Below, piece after piece: positions 47,335-58,710 of a stretch of DNA of 64,000 bases. A program made the position numbers and the translations under genes. A model generated the notes under the pieces. It was not told where the DNA came from, ran no database searches, and saw nothing but the letters and a program-made list of their open reading frames with translations. This DNA comes from Delphinus delphis (lineage: Eukaryota; Chordata; Mammalia; Artiodactyla; Delphinidae): contig NC_082701.1 of NCBI RefSeq assembly GCF_949987515.2, forward strand, positions 33,497,755 through 33,561,754. Reading direction: 5' to 3'. Each line of letters opens with the position of its first letter. The stretch's first letter is position 1.

Positions 47335-49310
47335 AACTACCAAAGATGTTCATTGCAAAATTTCAACAAATGCAGAAATGTGTCTCCCTTGCCCCCAATC
47401 TACCTTGCTGCTCTTCCCAGAGGAGACCACCCTTAACTGCTTGGTGTGAACCTCTCAATCCTTGGTTTTTACATATAAATGATTTAACCCAAATAGGATT
47501 ATTCTACCCACAGATCTTAAATTACTTTTTCAATATACCAGTATACCATATGCAATTTCCCATGTTAGTACAAACAGAACTACTCTGTTTTTTTAAAGGG
47601 TGAGTAGTATTCCATAGCTTGGATATGTAACAATTTACTTAATCATTCCCCAATAGAAGGATTTTTAGGTATGTGAGTATTTTTATAGAAGGGATGTCTA
47701 GAAGTGAGACTGTTCATGCAAAAGACATGTATATTTTATATTTCTAAAAGCATTGCTGAATCTTATCTATTTATAGTTGTACCAACATTTCTAAGAGTGC
47801 AGTTTTGTACAATTAAATATTAATTTTTAAAATGTTGCCAATCTGATATATACAAATATCACTATTGTTGAATTTACATTTCCTTGTTACTAGTGAGACT
47901 GAGCATCTCACATGTCCATTGGATCCATTTCTTCTCCTGTATACCACCCTCTTCATATATTTTGCTTCTCTTTAAATGGATTTTGTTGCTTATTCATTTG
48001 TAAGAATTCTTTATAGAAAGAACTCTTTATAGACAATGGATACAATCCTTTCATCTGTTTTATTTGTAGAAAATATTTTCTCCCAGACTGTTTGTTTTCT
48101 AACTTTGCTTATAGAGTGTTGCACTACTGACAAGATCTTACACTGTAACATGGTAATAATCTCTTAAAATTTTCTCCTTTATGGCTTCTAATTTCATACC
48201 TTCTCTATCCCCAAATTATATTATATGCATGCACGTATACAAGTATGTATGTATACATATACATGTGTGTACATACGTGTGTGTACATATATTACTCTAT
48301 ACTTTTCTCTAATACAACTATAATTAATTTATATTTTTAGGATTTTGAATCACCTAAGATTTATTTTTGTATAAAGTACATGCAAGGGGCATTACACAGT
48401 ATTCTCCAAGTGTCTTAATATAATGGTAAGTAAGGTTTGATATTTGATAGGGCAAATTCTTCCCTCTTTATTGTTCTATTCGTAAAATTTTAGTCAGTAT
48501 TCTTACACTCTTCTAGATGAATTTCAGGATATATTAAGTTATATTTAAAATTATTAATGGAATTTTTGAATGAAGATTGCATGAAAGTCATAGGTTAATT
48601 TAGGGACAACTGATACCTTTTAAATATTCAATATAACCTTAGTATACTCCCCATTTTTATTTTTTGTTCTTTTTCTTACATCTTTAAGTTTCACAGTTTT
48701 CTTCACTTTAAACTTTCACAGTTTTTGCTAAATTTATCCCTTCAATGTTTTCTCATAATTGTTGCTAATGTAAATTTCCCTTGTTAGACTTACTAATTGG
48801 TTACTGCTGACATATAAGAAGCTACTGGTTTTAAAATGCTGGGTTTATATCCAGCCACTTTACTCCCTTATTAGTTCTAATAGTTCTAACTTCTCTGAGT
48901 TTTCTAGGTAAATAATCTTTTCTGCCTCTAGAGATAGTTGTTGCCTCAATGTTTATAATTCCTACCTAAAAAAAACACCTCCCTGCACTGGCTGGGCTCT
49001 GCAAGGCAATAGGTAAAAGGGATGAGACTGGAGGTCCCTGCTTGTCCCAGACTTTAATGAAAAATCTTTTAATGCTTCATATCCTTAAGGTCTATTATAG
49101 AATCCTAGCAGATAACAGTGTGACAAGCTAAGGCATTTCCAACCCTTCCAGCCCTACTGCACTGAGGGTTGTTTTTTTAAAATCAGAAATCACATATTAA
49201 ATTTCCTCAAATGACTTTTTTGGTATCTGTTGAGATGATCATGTGGTTTTTTCCTGTATTTGTTAAGTCTGAGCTTGGTATTTCTCCAAGGCTTTCTTTG
49301 AAATATCAGG
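47335..49310 (-). repeat. Old L1 LINE (decayed ORF2 and 3' part)
   Basis: Reverse-orientation L1 wording recurs over 2 kb: 'gggtgagtagtattccatag', 'gcaaattcttccctctttat', 'cttattagttctaatagttc' and 'ctgttgagatgatcatgtgg'. No long frame survives. It has the same sense as HLF. The segment 48965-49195 is not clearly L1. Confidence 0.7.
48225..48300. repeat. ATGTATAC-rich simple repeat
   Basis: Alternating purine-pyrimidine words (gtatgtatgtatacatatac, then gtgtgtacatatat) lie within the L1 segment. Confidence 0.75.
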
Positions 49311-50884
49311 GGTGGACAGGATCAACCCCACGGTGTAGACTCTGCAGTTTGCTGGAACATTGTTTTCTTCTTTTTAAAACCATCTTAATGAAAGTCACTT
49401 CCAGGAGAGCCAAGGAGGATTTCTGGTGGAAAGGGTGGAACAAAGGGCTTAAATCTAGAAGATTAGAAGTTACCTTCAAACCCAAAATTGGCCTCCACTT
49501 TTGTCATAGAGTAGGCATGCCTAAACCTCCAAATAGCATAACTGAAGATAGGATGTTTTTTATTCTTACATACTTAACAAGAATTTAGCATCTCACGTTC
49601 AATTAGCTGATTAGCTAGAAGTCATCAATGAATGGGTACGGCCACAATCCGTGTTCTGTGTCCCAATCTGAAGTTGATGGTTTATTTCTTTAGTTTATGG
49701 CTGCATCAAAGTAATAAACTGTAGCTACATTTACGACTTAACCCTCAAGACCAATTACAGCATCTCCAACCTTTCTGATGTGCTCCCCATTCAGGAAGTT
49801 AAACACAGCCGTACTGTCAGGACAGACACCATATCCTAGTGTTACCACTGACGAGCATCAGCCAGCTGATGAACATTATCCTCTATAAAGAATGCTGAGA
49901 AGAGAGAAAACGATTTGGTTTGGGCCCATGGGTTCTCTATTAGAACTGATGGGTGAAATTCCTTGTGATTCAGTTTGGTTCATGATCTTCCTCTCCTTCC
50001 CATAACCAGTCTGTGGTCTGTTTGCTTCTCATGACCTCTTTGACCCTAGAGAGTCATAATTTGAGTTTGAAATAGCACTTCTGACCCCCTTTGTACCAAC
50101 TGCTTTCAGAAGAGAACCATCATCGGGGCTCCCTTCACTGCAAAACACCCTGCTTCCGAGAATCCTTACATCACAGGGTGCCAATTAACTTAGAAGACTG
50201 CAGTAACACTCAAGGGTATGTAAAGTGTTACCATACTAGGTACAGAGATTAAATAAAGGCCTCAAAAGTACACCCTAAGGATGCAGGCTTTCTGAACTCT
50301 GAGGATGATTTAGCTAGTCTCTATTCCGATGGCAGGAACCTGTTAACTTGGCCAACAAGCACTCTGCAAAGGCAACAATGTCCTAATGGCCAGAGGTCTC
50401 ATCCCTCCCTCTACCCATGTCCTGTTCCACGTGACTGCAGTTCCAGGCTGAGTCTATTTCCCCACCCCTTGAATCTGGGCTGGCCTTGTGGCAGAAGTGA
50501 CAGAGTGTCAGTTCTGAGGCTGGGCCTAAAGAGGTTTTGCATGTCCTGCTGGTTCTCTGCAGCACTTTCGTCACCACCATATATACACGCTTGGTCTAGC
50601 CTCCTGGGGGGTGTGAAGGGCATGTGGGGCAGGCCAGTCTAGGTCAGCCCAGATCACTTGTTCCTGAGATGTGCGAGCCCAGCCAAGATCAGCAGAGCTA
50701 CCTGACCAACCCACAGCAATTTCAGACGAGAACAATAAACCCTCATGTGTGTATGCTACCAAGTATTTGTGAGTGTTTGGTAAACACTGTCATGGCAATA
50801 GATGACTGATCTACAAGCTGAGCTAGTATATTTGGGGGCATGCTTATACAATAACATTAATATCACAGTAAGGTTTTAAAATGT

Positions 50885-51215
50885 ACCGGGTAGTGGTTAA
50901 GCTGTGAAGTGAGTCAGACTTAGGTTTGATTTCTCATTCCACCACCTATACAGTATAAACTTGGGTGTTTGTGAATAAAGGGCCAGAAAGAAATATTCCG
51001 CATTTCCTAGTAAGGTCTGTTGTGAGGACAGGAACTACTGGTGAATTTTCTTCCTTTTTTTAAACGTACCTCTCTTAGTTCCAGTTTTTTCATCTGCAAA
51101 TGGAGATTACAATGCCTGCCTCATAGGGCTACGTGAGAAATGAATGAGACAAGGTATTTATAGAGTGCTTAACATAATGCACAGTGCCTGGAAAGCAATC
51201 AGTAGTCTCCAGATA
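50885..51215 (+). repeat. MIR SINE, spread or interrupted
   Basis: 'gacttaggtttgatttctca' and, further on, 'gttttttcatctgcaaatgg' and 'tgcctgcctcatagggctac' follow MIR order. Confidence 0.65.
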
Positions 51216-51242
51216 AACACAAATATAAAGTATAGACACTGT

Positions 51243-51350
51243 GGGGAATTCCCTGGTGGTCCAGTGGTGAGGGCTCAGTGCTTTCACTGCCATGGCCCGG
51301 GTTCGATCCCTGGTTGGGGAGCTAAGATTCTGCAAGCCGCAAGCCAAAAT
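51243..51350 (+). mobile_element. Short CHR-type SINE
   Basis: 'ggggaattccctggtggtcc' head, 'gggttcgatccctgg' B box, and a weak A/T tail. Confidence 0.87.
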
Positions 51351-51479
51351 ATATAGAGAGATAGACAGATACTATGATCCAGATATTTTAAAAAAAATCA
51401 AGAAAAAAGACTGCCTCCTCATCCAAGCTGGCATGGTCTCTCCCTTGAGCATCTCTCCACATCCTCCTAACTGCTCCCC

Positions 51480-52040
51480 TCCTTCCACTGGAGTCCCCAC
51501 AATGCACTCTCCACACAGCCACTAGGAAACACTCTAAAAACAGAAACCTATGCAGGTCACCCCCTACCTCAAACCCTCCAAAGGCTTTGCACTGCCACAC
51601 ATGATAACACTCAAGGCTCCTCCTTACCGCACATGCCCAGCCATGCCGGCCTTCCTTCTGCTCCTCAACTGCCCTAAGCAGGGCCCCCCCTCCCCCAAGG
51701 CCTGTGTCCTTAGTATTCCCTCCACCTAAACACTTGCCCCCTGCTCTCTGCCTGCCTGGTCCTTCTGCATGCTTTAGACACCAGTTCAAATGCCACATCT
51801 TCAAACCCTCTGACTTTCCTCTGTCCCAACTCACCACCTATCAAACCACCCTGTTTCATTTCCTTTGCAAAATTTATCTCCCCCCCCAAATTATCTTTTG
51901 TATTTGTTTGACCTTTGTCAGTGACCTCCTTCCATTTGCATGTAAGCTCCAGGGAACGGGGACCTTGTCTTCTTTGCTGCTGCATCCCTGGCTTCTAGAA
52001 GGAGCCTGCATGGAGAAGATGCTTAGTACTAACTACTGAG
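51480..52040 (+). repeat. L2 LINE 3' region
   Basis: 'tccaaaggctttgcactgcc', 'acaccagttcaaatgccaca', 'gcatgtaagctccagggaac' and 'gctgctgcatccctggcttc' follow the L2 consensus. Confidence 0.78.
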
Positions 52041-52442
52041 TAACTGGAGATAAACACCCCTGGTTCCTAACAAGGACTGTTGTGGGGAACAGGGACTATT
52101 TTTTCTTTTTATTTGTTATATTTTTCAAATTGTCTATAATGAGCAACGTTTACTTTCAAAGACAAATAAAAATTATCCTCTAAAAATGGACTTTGCTTCA
52201 CTTTGCACATATATAACCTTCAAGAGGCTGTGTTAAATACTGTCAAGAAAAGACCATTCAAACCCCCAGAAAGGAAGAAGAGGAGGAGAAAGAAAAGGCT
52301 TAACCAAAGGTTATATTAGAAAGAGTCCTTCTCAACTCCAGCGGCTGGGAATCTGTCATAACCCTGAGACTTTTCAAGTGTCCTGAGCCTTACTCAGCTG
52401 ATACACTGACTTCAAGGCAAAAACAAATCCCCCCCGCCAACC

Positions 52443-52506
52443 GCCTCTCTCTCTCTCCCTCCCTCTCTCTCTCCTCTCCTCTCCTCTTCTCTTCTCTCTC
52501 TCTCCC

Positions 52507-52584
<78 letters not shown>
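52443..52584. repeat. (CT)n polypyrimidine tract joined to (CA)n
   Basis: About 110 bases of CT, CCT and CTTCT units run directly into about 16 CA units. It combines a triplex-prone and a Z-prone repeat in HLF intron 2. Confidence 0.95.
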
Positions 52585-52586
<2 letters not shown>

Positions 52587-52975
52587 CATTTGTGCCATAT
52601 CCAGACAAGGTGCCCAGTTAGTGCTGTCTGTCATTGTGGAACAAATACACTGAAAGGTCCTCTATAAAGATTACTTTGATCAAAGCAGCTCTTTTCCAAC
52701 AACTCTCTCCATCCAGTAACAGGCTGTCAACAGAACTATGGGTAAAGCACAGCACCAAGAAGCCAGCCCAATCCATTACTTGTAAACATTAGGAAGGGTC
52801 TGTCTGTTACCATTTACTGAGAGGGCGAAAGAAATGCAGTCCCGTGGGCTGGCAGACAGGCCTCCCCTGCCCGCTGAGTAACCAGTTAGTCACAGTGATG
52901 AGTGGCCAGGAGGAGTACCCCCTCGCCAAGGCCCTGCCAGTGTATCACCTCACTTAATCCTCAAGATAGTTGTGT

Positions 52976-53341
52976 GGGGCTTCCCTCGTGGCGCAGTGGT
53001 TAAGAATCCGTCTGCCAATGCATGGGACACGGGTTCGAGCCCTGGTCCGGGAAGATCCTACATGCTGCGGAGCAACTAAGCCCGTGAGCCACAACTACTG
53101 AGCCTGCCCTCTAGAGCCCGTGAGCCACAACTACTGAACACGAGTGCCACAACTACTGAAGCCCACATGCCTAGAGCCCGTGCTCCACAACAACAGAAGC
53201 CACTGCAATGAGAAGCCCGCGCACCGCAACAAAGAGTAGCCCCCCTCTCCCCAACTAGAGAAAAGCCTGCGTGCAGCAACGAAGACCCAATGCAGCCAAA
53301 CTAAAATAAATAATAAAATAAAGAAACTTAAAAAAAAAAAC
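52976..53341 (+). mobile_element. Long-form CHR SINE inside an old MIR
   Basis: 'ggggcttccctcgtggcgca' head, repeats of 'gccacaactactga', and tail 'cagccaaactaaaataaa'. Target words gatagttgtgtg (52964) and gatagctgtgtg (53342) flank it; minus MIR sequence lies on both sides (52930-53510). Confidence 0.93.
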
Positions 53342-55181
53342 GATAGCTGTGTGAAGGTGGAATCACTAGTAACCCCATTTTCCAGACAGTTTAAGACAAG
53401 CTCAGAAAGCTAAATGATTTGCCCAAGGTTGCCCAACTAGTACATGAAACAGAATCTCACCTCCCAACTCTTCTGATTCTAAAGCCCAAGTTCTTAAGCA
53501 TGTAAATGCTTCAAAGGACAGCAAGGGACTGTGTGCTTCTCAACTGAGAGTTTTGCATCAGGACCTGGGTCTCCTGGCCTCAAGTACAACGTTCCACTGA
53601 CCCATCAGCCCGCACCACATTTTATGGGTGACGAAGTGGAGGGTCAGAGGTGAAATCCGCCCCCAACAGCCATACACAAAGTCATGCAGCCAGAAAGCTG
53701 GCGGGAGGTTGGTGGGGTTCAGTCTCCCATGGCCCACCGGGCTCCTGGGCAGCAGATGGTCCCCCAAGGAGGCAGGAATGCCTCCGGCTATGGACAAGAG
53801 CCCCAGGAACTTTCGGGCAGCCAGCCACCCCATTTCCTTTCCCTCCCTTCCCTCCTCCACTACTTCGGTCCTCCTGAATGGCGAGCTCCTGCCAAGAGCA
53901 CTCCTTCAATGACAAAACAACTAATGAGCCTCAGGGCTAGGGCTCCTGTCAACACTACATCTCACTCAGGCATCTTTAAAGAGATTCTGGATAGCCAGAG
54001 ACCACGCCTCATTTATTCTGTTATGGGTTATGGCTGCAGAGGCCAATACCCTTGAGTTATCAGTATGCCAGTTAATACTGGGTCTGGGTTTGGGCAGAGA
54101 CAGCTGGAACACCGTTCCAGGCTCCTGCTCTGGCCTTCATCCCTCACTTTGACCCGTCCTGGGAGATGGCTCAGTTCATCAGAAAGCACAGACAGACCTG
54201 GACTCACGGTGCCTTTGCCCCTAAATAGCTCTGTGGCCTGGGGCCAGCCACTCCCCCATGCAGAGTACTGCTCCCTCCTCTGTCCACTGGGGCCGGCTGG
54301 GATGGGCAGGACGTGGGGAGGCCACTCGGGGGCGGGGGTGTGGAGTCCGCACGTCCCTCCCTGAGCCCCCCAGCACACGCCTCCCTCCGGCTGCAGCCCA
54401 GGAAAAGCCTGCTAGATGTCACCAAGTGTGACCCATGTCCAGGACCAGCACGCTGCTCTGGGATGGTGCACCAGTACCCAAAATGGCCCTGGCTTGACTT
54501 GGCAGCTCCTGATCTGGCAGAGGCTGGGACTGGATTAGCAAGGCCTCTCATTCCAAGGCTGCGGACCAGCGCGTGTCTTGCCAGTGGAGTCAGCAAGAAA
54601 CCTGCCTCCTTGAGGTGAACTTGAGAGGCGAGAGCAGAGCGGCTCAGAGCCACGCCCGCTGGCAGTCAGTGACATGGGGCAGATCAGTTCCATTCAGGGG
54701 TCAGGGCATGTGTGGGCCCCCTGGCCACCACGCCACTGTCCCCAAGACAGAGCAGCAGAGTCCCCTTCACCTGCCCTCCCGGGGGCTAAGAGCCTCTCCC
54801 CACTGCTGTCACAGCACCTCCGCGTACAGACAAGTAACAGCGTGGCCAGAAATGTACTCACAGTGCCAGAGACCAAAGCCTGCGTGAACTGGATTTCAGA
54901 TCTTGCGACACTGACCCCCACCCCTGCCCCGCCACAGGTGCGTAGGGAGTGTCATAAACTGGAAACAAGGTGCATCGTCCTTCCCCCACACACACGCATG
55001 TCCCTGCGCCACTCCACCCCAAGTCATGGAACATGCATGGCTGGAGAAAAGCAGGCCTCCTGGCTTCCTCTGCACTTGTAGGAAACACAGGTGGGTGAAG
55101 ACCCGGGAAGTGCAAGGTTGAGTCCCACCAACTGCCTGCTTGCCCAGTCTTCAAATGCTCTGTGCAGCAGCCATCCCTTCT

Positions 55182-55531
55182 TTTTTATTTTTTAATTTAT
55201 TTATTTTTGGCTGTGCTGGGTCTTTGTTGCTACGAATAGGCTTCCTCTAGTTGTGGCGACTGGGGGCTACTCTTCGTTGCGGTGTGTGGGCTTCTCATTG
55301 CGGTGGCTTCTCTTGTTGCGCAGCACGGACTCTAGGTGCGTGGGCTTCAGTAGTTGTGGCACACGGGTTCAGCAGTTGTGGCTCGCAGGCTCTAGAGCGC
55401 AGACTCAGTAGTTGTGGTGCACGGGCTCAGTTGCTCCACAGCATGTGGGATCTTCCAGGACCAGGGCTCGAACCCGTGTCCCCTGCATTGGCAGGAGGAT
55501 TCTTAACCACTGAGCCACCAGGGAAGTCCCC
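55182..55531 (-). mobile_element. Long-form CHR SINE
   Basis: 'ggctgtgctgggtctttgtt' to 'gagccaccagggaagtcccc'. The duplication gcagccatcccttct (55167) and gcagccatctcttct (55532) flanks it. Confidence 0.93.
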
Positions 55532-55814
55532 GCAGCCATCTCTTCTGAGAGAGCAGAGGCCCAATCCTCCCAAGGCTGTAATAGTGACAGTGGCTATAAT
55601 ACAGAATGGCCACTTCAAGCCCTTCTGCAACTCCACATGCTAGAGGATAAGCAACAAGAGACATCTGGAAAGGATAAAGTGGGGACTAGAGTCCTAACCT
55701 CAGCCCCTCCTCAGAGCCCCCATGTGTGCACGGTGGTGATGTCAGCTTTCCAGGCAGGAGCAGAGGAGGGGCTCCTGCCTGCATTTACATGCTGCATCTA
55801 GACCTGGTTCAAGT

Positions 55815-55960
55815 GCACGCTGAGTATCTATAACCTCATCCCACCCTCCTGACAACCCTGCGAAGCACGTAGGGCCCATGGGCACATTTTACCTACGGAG
55901 AAATTGAGCCACTAAGCAATTTACTGAGGTCCCCCTAGGCTGGGGCTACCTTCTTATCAA
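55815..55960 (-). repeat. MIR SINE
   Basis: 'gctgagtatctataacctca' and 'ggagaaattgagccactaag' fit minus MIR. Confidence 0.6.
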
Positions 55961-56959
55961 GCAGAGAAACAAGCTCGCTATACCTGGAGGCTCTTTCCAT
56001 CTTTAATGACAACATGCACCGCTGGAATCAGCACCACCTAGGTCCCTGGAGTCTCTTTAATTGTCTGAGATGGTGAAAATGTGCAGGCCTAGTCATTTGA
56101 AACCCGCAGTTTTCAAATTGCTGTCACGCTGAGTTATTAAACTGACTATTCTCCTTTGGGCCATGTGAGTTTTTTGTTTGGATTTAGAGGAAAGAGTGAA
56201 GCAGAGCATGAGGTAAGTGCAGGGCTTGCTGACGTCCACTGTGAACCCAGGAACCGACTGCAAACAAGTGGCCCACACTCTCCTGAGCAACACCCTTCCT
56301 CCTCTCTCAACCCCCCAACCAGTCCAAACAAACATAGGAAGAAAACCAGGATTGTTTTAAAGCCTGAGTTTCCGGATGAACGTGAATAGGATTCAGGTGT
56401 GTCTGTGGTTCTGCGGCTGCTCAAGGAGATCCACAAGAACTCCTTCCTGTGCGAGTCTCCAAGTTGAGCACCCAAAAGTAAACAAGCTTTTCTAAAGCCT
56501 CCTGCCTTGGCGCCTGGCCAGCGCTCTCTGAAATTCCCTCACCCCAGAGTTCACAGAGAACCCTGCACTGGTCTGGGCGCGGCTGGTCATGGCTCACTGT
56601 CGTCTCAAAGCCAAACTCATCCTCCAAGCTCCCAGGGACCATCAGCCTGAGAACTGTCGTCGTCTTTCCATCAGGCTCTGAACTTTAACCACACCTCTCT
56701 CATGCAGAAGGATTGAAATCCAGAGACCACGCCAGTTATGGGAACTGTGGGGGAGAATCCCTGGGCTTCGGTGTGACCACCCGTTATATAATGGGACAAG
56801 AGTTTGGGATGACAGCAAAGGCTCATTCTAGCTCTTGCAATAAATTATCCTTAAGTTCAGTGAAGGTTTTCTGCTGTGGTTCAGATCCCTGTCACAGGCC
56901 AGGGCAGGCCATTCCTCTGAGGACCTGGACAAATTCAGTGCCTTCCTAACTGGCCTGTC

Positions 56960-57425
56960 TGCCACCTGCAATCCTGTCCTGCAACACGACCACCAGGTTC
57001 CCCTTCCTGGAACATCTCTACCATGATCAACGGCAGCAGTGGCCTCCCACTGCCTTCCAGTCCAAGCTCTCCATCTGGAGGTCAAGGACATCCTCACTCC
57101 CACCTCTCTGCTCTCTGCTCCAGGCACACTGGTCTGGCTTCTCACCCTCTCTGCCTCTACCTGTCGCACCATCCCTCAAGGCCTAAGTCAAGTCCTCCTC
57201 CCGCTGACTGTCCCAGTGTTGGTGACAACTTCCAACTTCCCTCACATTTAAGATCTATATCCTCTTGCACTTAAGCGTATGCTGGCCTGGAAGTTTTATC
57301 AGGTTAAGTGACTCTATAGCTTTTAAGCAATTATCTATTCTCAAACTAGACTGGAAATCTTTTCAGGCAAAGCCCTTACCAATGCCTCACATAGAAGATG
57401 ATTAACAAAGCCCTGTTGATTAAAA
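56960..57425 (+). repeat. L2 LINE, plus copy of a tail-to-tail pair
   Basis: 'ttccagtccaagctctccat', 'ctccaggcacactggtctgg' and a terminal region near 57390-57420 follow L2. Confidence 0.65.
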
Positions 57426-57429
57426 CACT

Positions 57430-58200
57430 GATTTGTTTAACAAACATATATTAAGACATACTATGGACTAAGCTCTGGAAATATATAAATAAAACCCACG
57501 TCTGGGAGCACACAGTCTGGAAGTGGAAATCAGTAAGCAAACAGGTGTTCATAGTACAGGTGCTAAGTGCTATGGGAGGGCTTTGTCCGGGGAACCAAAG
57601 GGTGGAATCCAAAAGTGGATCACTAATCCAGATCCTTGGAGGGAGTGCAGGGGCATCAGGAAATGCTTCTCAGAGGGAGTTGGCAACTTGGTGGATTCTT
57701 GAAATTGGCCAGAAAGTAAAGAGATGAGGGGTAATCAAGGCAGAGGAACAGAATCTGTGAAGGCATGAAGATGTGACAGAACTCATGGGCCAGGCAGGGA
57801 ACTGAAAGCAGTTGGTAGTTGGAGCTCAGAGGGCAAGGAGAGGGGTTGGAAGAGTTGAGACCAGACAGAGAGGGGCCCTTGATGGTCAGATCTTATCCTC
57901 AAGGGAATGGTGAGCAGTCGAGGAAATAACGCTGTGGCAACCAAGAGGAGAAGGCATCGGAGGGGAGACAGGAAATGGTGAGAGGCTCGCCCACATCAAT
58001 GGCAGAGGACCAGGTAGATTCAAGGGTTATTAATGAGGTGGGATCAATGTAAGTCTCAGTCAAGTCAATATAAGGGAGAGAGAAGGAGAGAGCAAGTTAA
58101 CTTTCAGGTTTCTAGCCTGGACAGCCAGAAAGGAGGTGGTAAACTTCACTGAGATACGGAATACAGTGTCCCGAGCACATTCAGAAGAAAAGGCAGCACC
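57430..58200 (-). repeat. L2 LINE, minus copy of the pair
   Basis: 'tggaagtggaaatcagtaag', 'ggtgctaagtgctatgggag' and 'cagaatctgtgaaggcatga' are minus L2 wording. Confidence 0.6.
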
Positions 58201-58569
58201 TGATTGTGGATCCATCAAGTCCAAGGCACCTCTGGGCTGCAGAGAAAGATGCTGAAGGACGTGGATCTCAGCTTTAAACATGAGTCCAGGCTGCAGGAGA
58301 GCAATCCTAACTGGAGATACAGATTTCATAGCCTTGAGATCCCCCCAGGAGAGAATACAGAGCAAGAAGAAAACCAAAGACAAGGCCTTGGGGGGCCATG
58401 GACATTTCAGGGACGGGTAGATGAAGAGGACTCCGTGGACAGTACTTTAGAGGAGCCAGAAAAGCAGGAGGTAAACTAATCCTTGGACAGGTTGGTGCAG
58501 CGGGACTGACTGAGGAAAGGTTCTCCTAGCTATGTTATCAACCCCTCACAGGCAGTCCCTGCGCCTCCA

Positions 58570-58710
58570 AACCAGGGAGCTGTACCATCTCCACTGAACA
58601 AAGGAGAAGCAATCGACCAGCTTGGGTAACTTGCTCAAGGTCAAACAGCTAGTGAGTTGGAAGAGCCTACGTTCAAACCAGGGCCAGCTCCAAAGCCCTA
58701 ACCCTCCTCT
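58570..58710 (-). repeat. MIR SINE
   Basis: 'taacttgctcaaggtcaaac' and 'agctagtgagttggaagagc' fit minus MIR. Confidence 0.65.
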
